Source of the DNA: Parvularcula oceani
GTDB taxonomy: Bacteria > Pseudomonadota > Alphaproteobacteria > Caulobacterales > Parvularculaceae
Assembly: GCF_000733125.1 (NCBI RefSeq)
Contig: NZ_JPHU01000020.1
Coordinates: 1 to 32,597, forward strand
Reading direction: 5' to 3'
DNA: 32,597 nucleotides
Notes under the pieces: generated by a model
Seen by the model: only the letters and a program-made list of their open reading frames with translations
The model's database searches: none
What the model was told of the DNA's origin: nothing
Made by a program: the position numbers and the translations under genes
Shown here: piece after piece, positions 32,189 to 32,597 of the stretch
Layout of the letters: each line of letters begins with the position of its first letter
Position numbering within the stretch: position 1 is the stretch's first letter

Positions 32189-32597
32189 TACCCGGGAATG
32201 GTCGGGATGGCGCGGAACGACGGTCTGGCGGCGCACAGCCCTTTGAGGAGAGAGCCCGGCCTTCTCGCCCTGGCTGCGCCACTTGATCTTCTCACAGGAG
32301 TTCGCGGCGACGAGCAGGAAGGGCTGCATCGCCCTCGCCGTCGTCGCGATGCGCAGGGTCGGCGTGGGTTCGAAGGATGGTGAGACGCTGGCGTCGGGGG
32401 CCTGGAGGCGTCAGCGCCCCATGCGGGAACTTGCGACGGCGGAGATCGAGGCCAGGTCTTTCAGCCGATCAGCCTGTGCATGAGGACCATTGGACACCGC
32501 TGGAAGCGCTCCCACCGTCCGGCTTCACCTGGGAAAAGCCGGTCGCAAGCCGCGACCTAGGTCGACCGCTGCGCGGGACCTCGTGCCTATCGGGAGT
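32189..32597. other. Window end without a recognised gene
   Basis: Short frames of 60-67 codons exist on both strands, but none resembles a family I know and none has a convincing ribosome binding site. A gene running off the right edge cannot be excluded. Confidence 0.4.

Noticed and set aside
32126-32329. Possible transposase fragment near the right edge
   Set aside because: The 67-codon translation shows no DDE motif or known transposase block, and it overlaps the terminator-like hairpin.

Overview
The window is high-GC DNA from what looks like an alphaproteobacterium. The signs are the long TonB-dependent receptor with a DTIVVTGSR TonB box, the many small signal-peptide peptidases, the IclR regulator of the PcaR/PobR type and dense ATGA-style gene overlaps. 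I would place it near Caulobacterales, Parvularculales or Sphingomonadales, but the sequence alone does not settle this. No rRNA, tRNA, CRISPR array or intact transposase was recognised.

Block 1 (1 to about 10.5 kb) is a metal and mercury island. It begins inside the end of a TolC/CzcC-type outer-membrane protein. An HME-RND adaptor lipoprotein (CzcB type) and an RND pump (CzcA/CusA type, broken by a one-base insertion near 3956) follow. Next come a CzcD-like zinc CDF exporter, a class I methyltransferase, a CaCA-type cation exchanger and a second CDF transporter with an HMA-like N-terminal segment. The last four of these genes overlap each other by 1 to 4 bases. A divergent mer-like unit follows: a MerR regulator facing merT across a perfect 19-bp dyad, then a GDCCVxC-type small Cys protein and a flavin disulfide reductase that is not a true MerA.

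A non-coding stretch (10.51 to 10.88 kb) with a large hairpin and IS21-like repeat motifs marks a boundary. To its left Tyr, His and Asn are almost always TAC, CAC and AAC. To its right TAT, CAT and AAT are common.

Block 2 (10.9 to 14.4 kb) holds a YbiI-like DksA/TraR zinc-finger protein and a four-gene unit, DUF2271, DUF4198, PepSY and ApbE, behind a Fur-box-like sequence. The DUF2271 protein contains DGVSGPT, very like the Thr flavinylation motif used by ApbE, so the unit is probably an iron-responsive extracytoplasmic flavin/redox system. The apbE gene carries a one-base insertion near its end.

Block 3 (14.4 to 32.1 kb) is a peptide-use region: two DUF885 proteins (one split by an amber codon, one without the metal motif), an IclR regulator, an FAD amine/amino-acid oxidase, three M24 peptidases, two M20 peptidases (one lacking metal ligands), a 987-residue TonB receptor and a secreted alpha/beta hydrolase. 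The receptor operon (leftward) and the hydrolase operon (rightward) diverge from a shared 455-bp region holding an 18-bp palindrome. A degenerate copy of that palindrome lies in front of the IclR gene. The inferred picture is import and stepwise cleavage of a peptide or amide substrate. The last 450 bp hold only a terminator-like hairpin.
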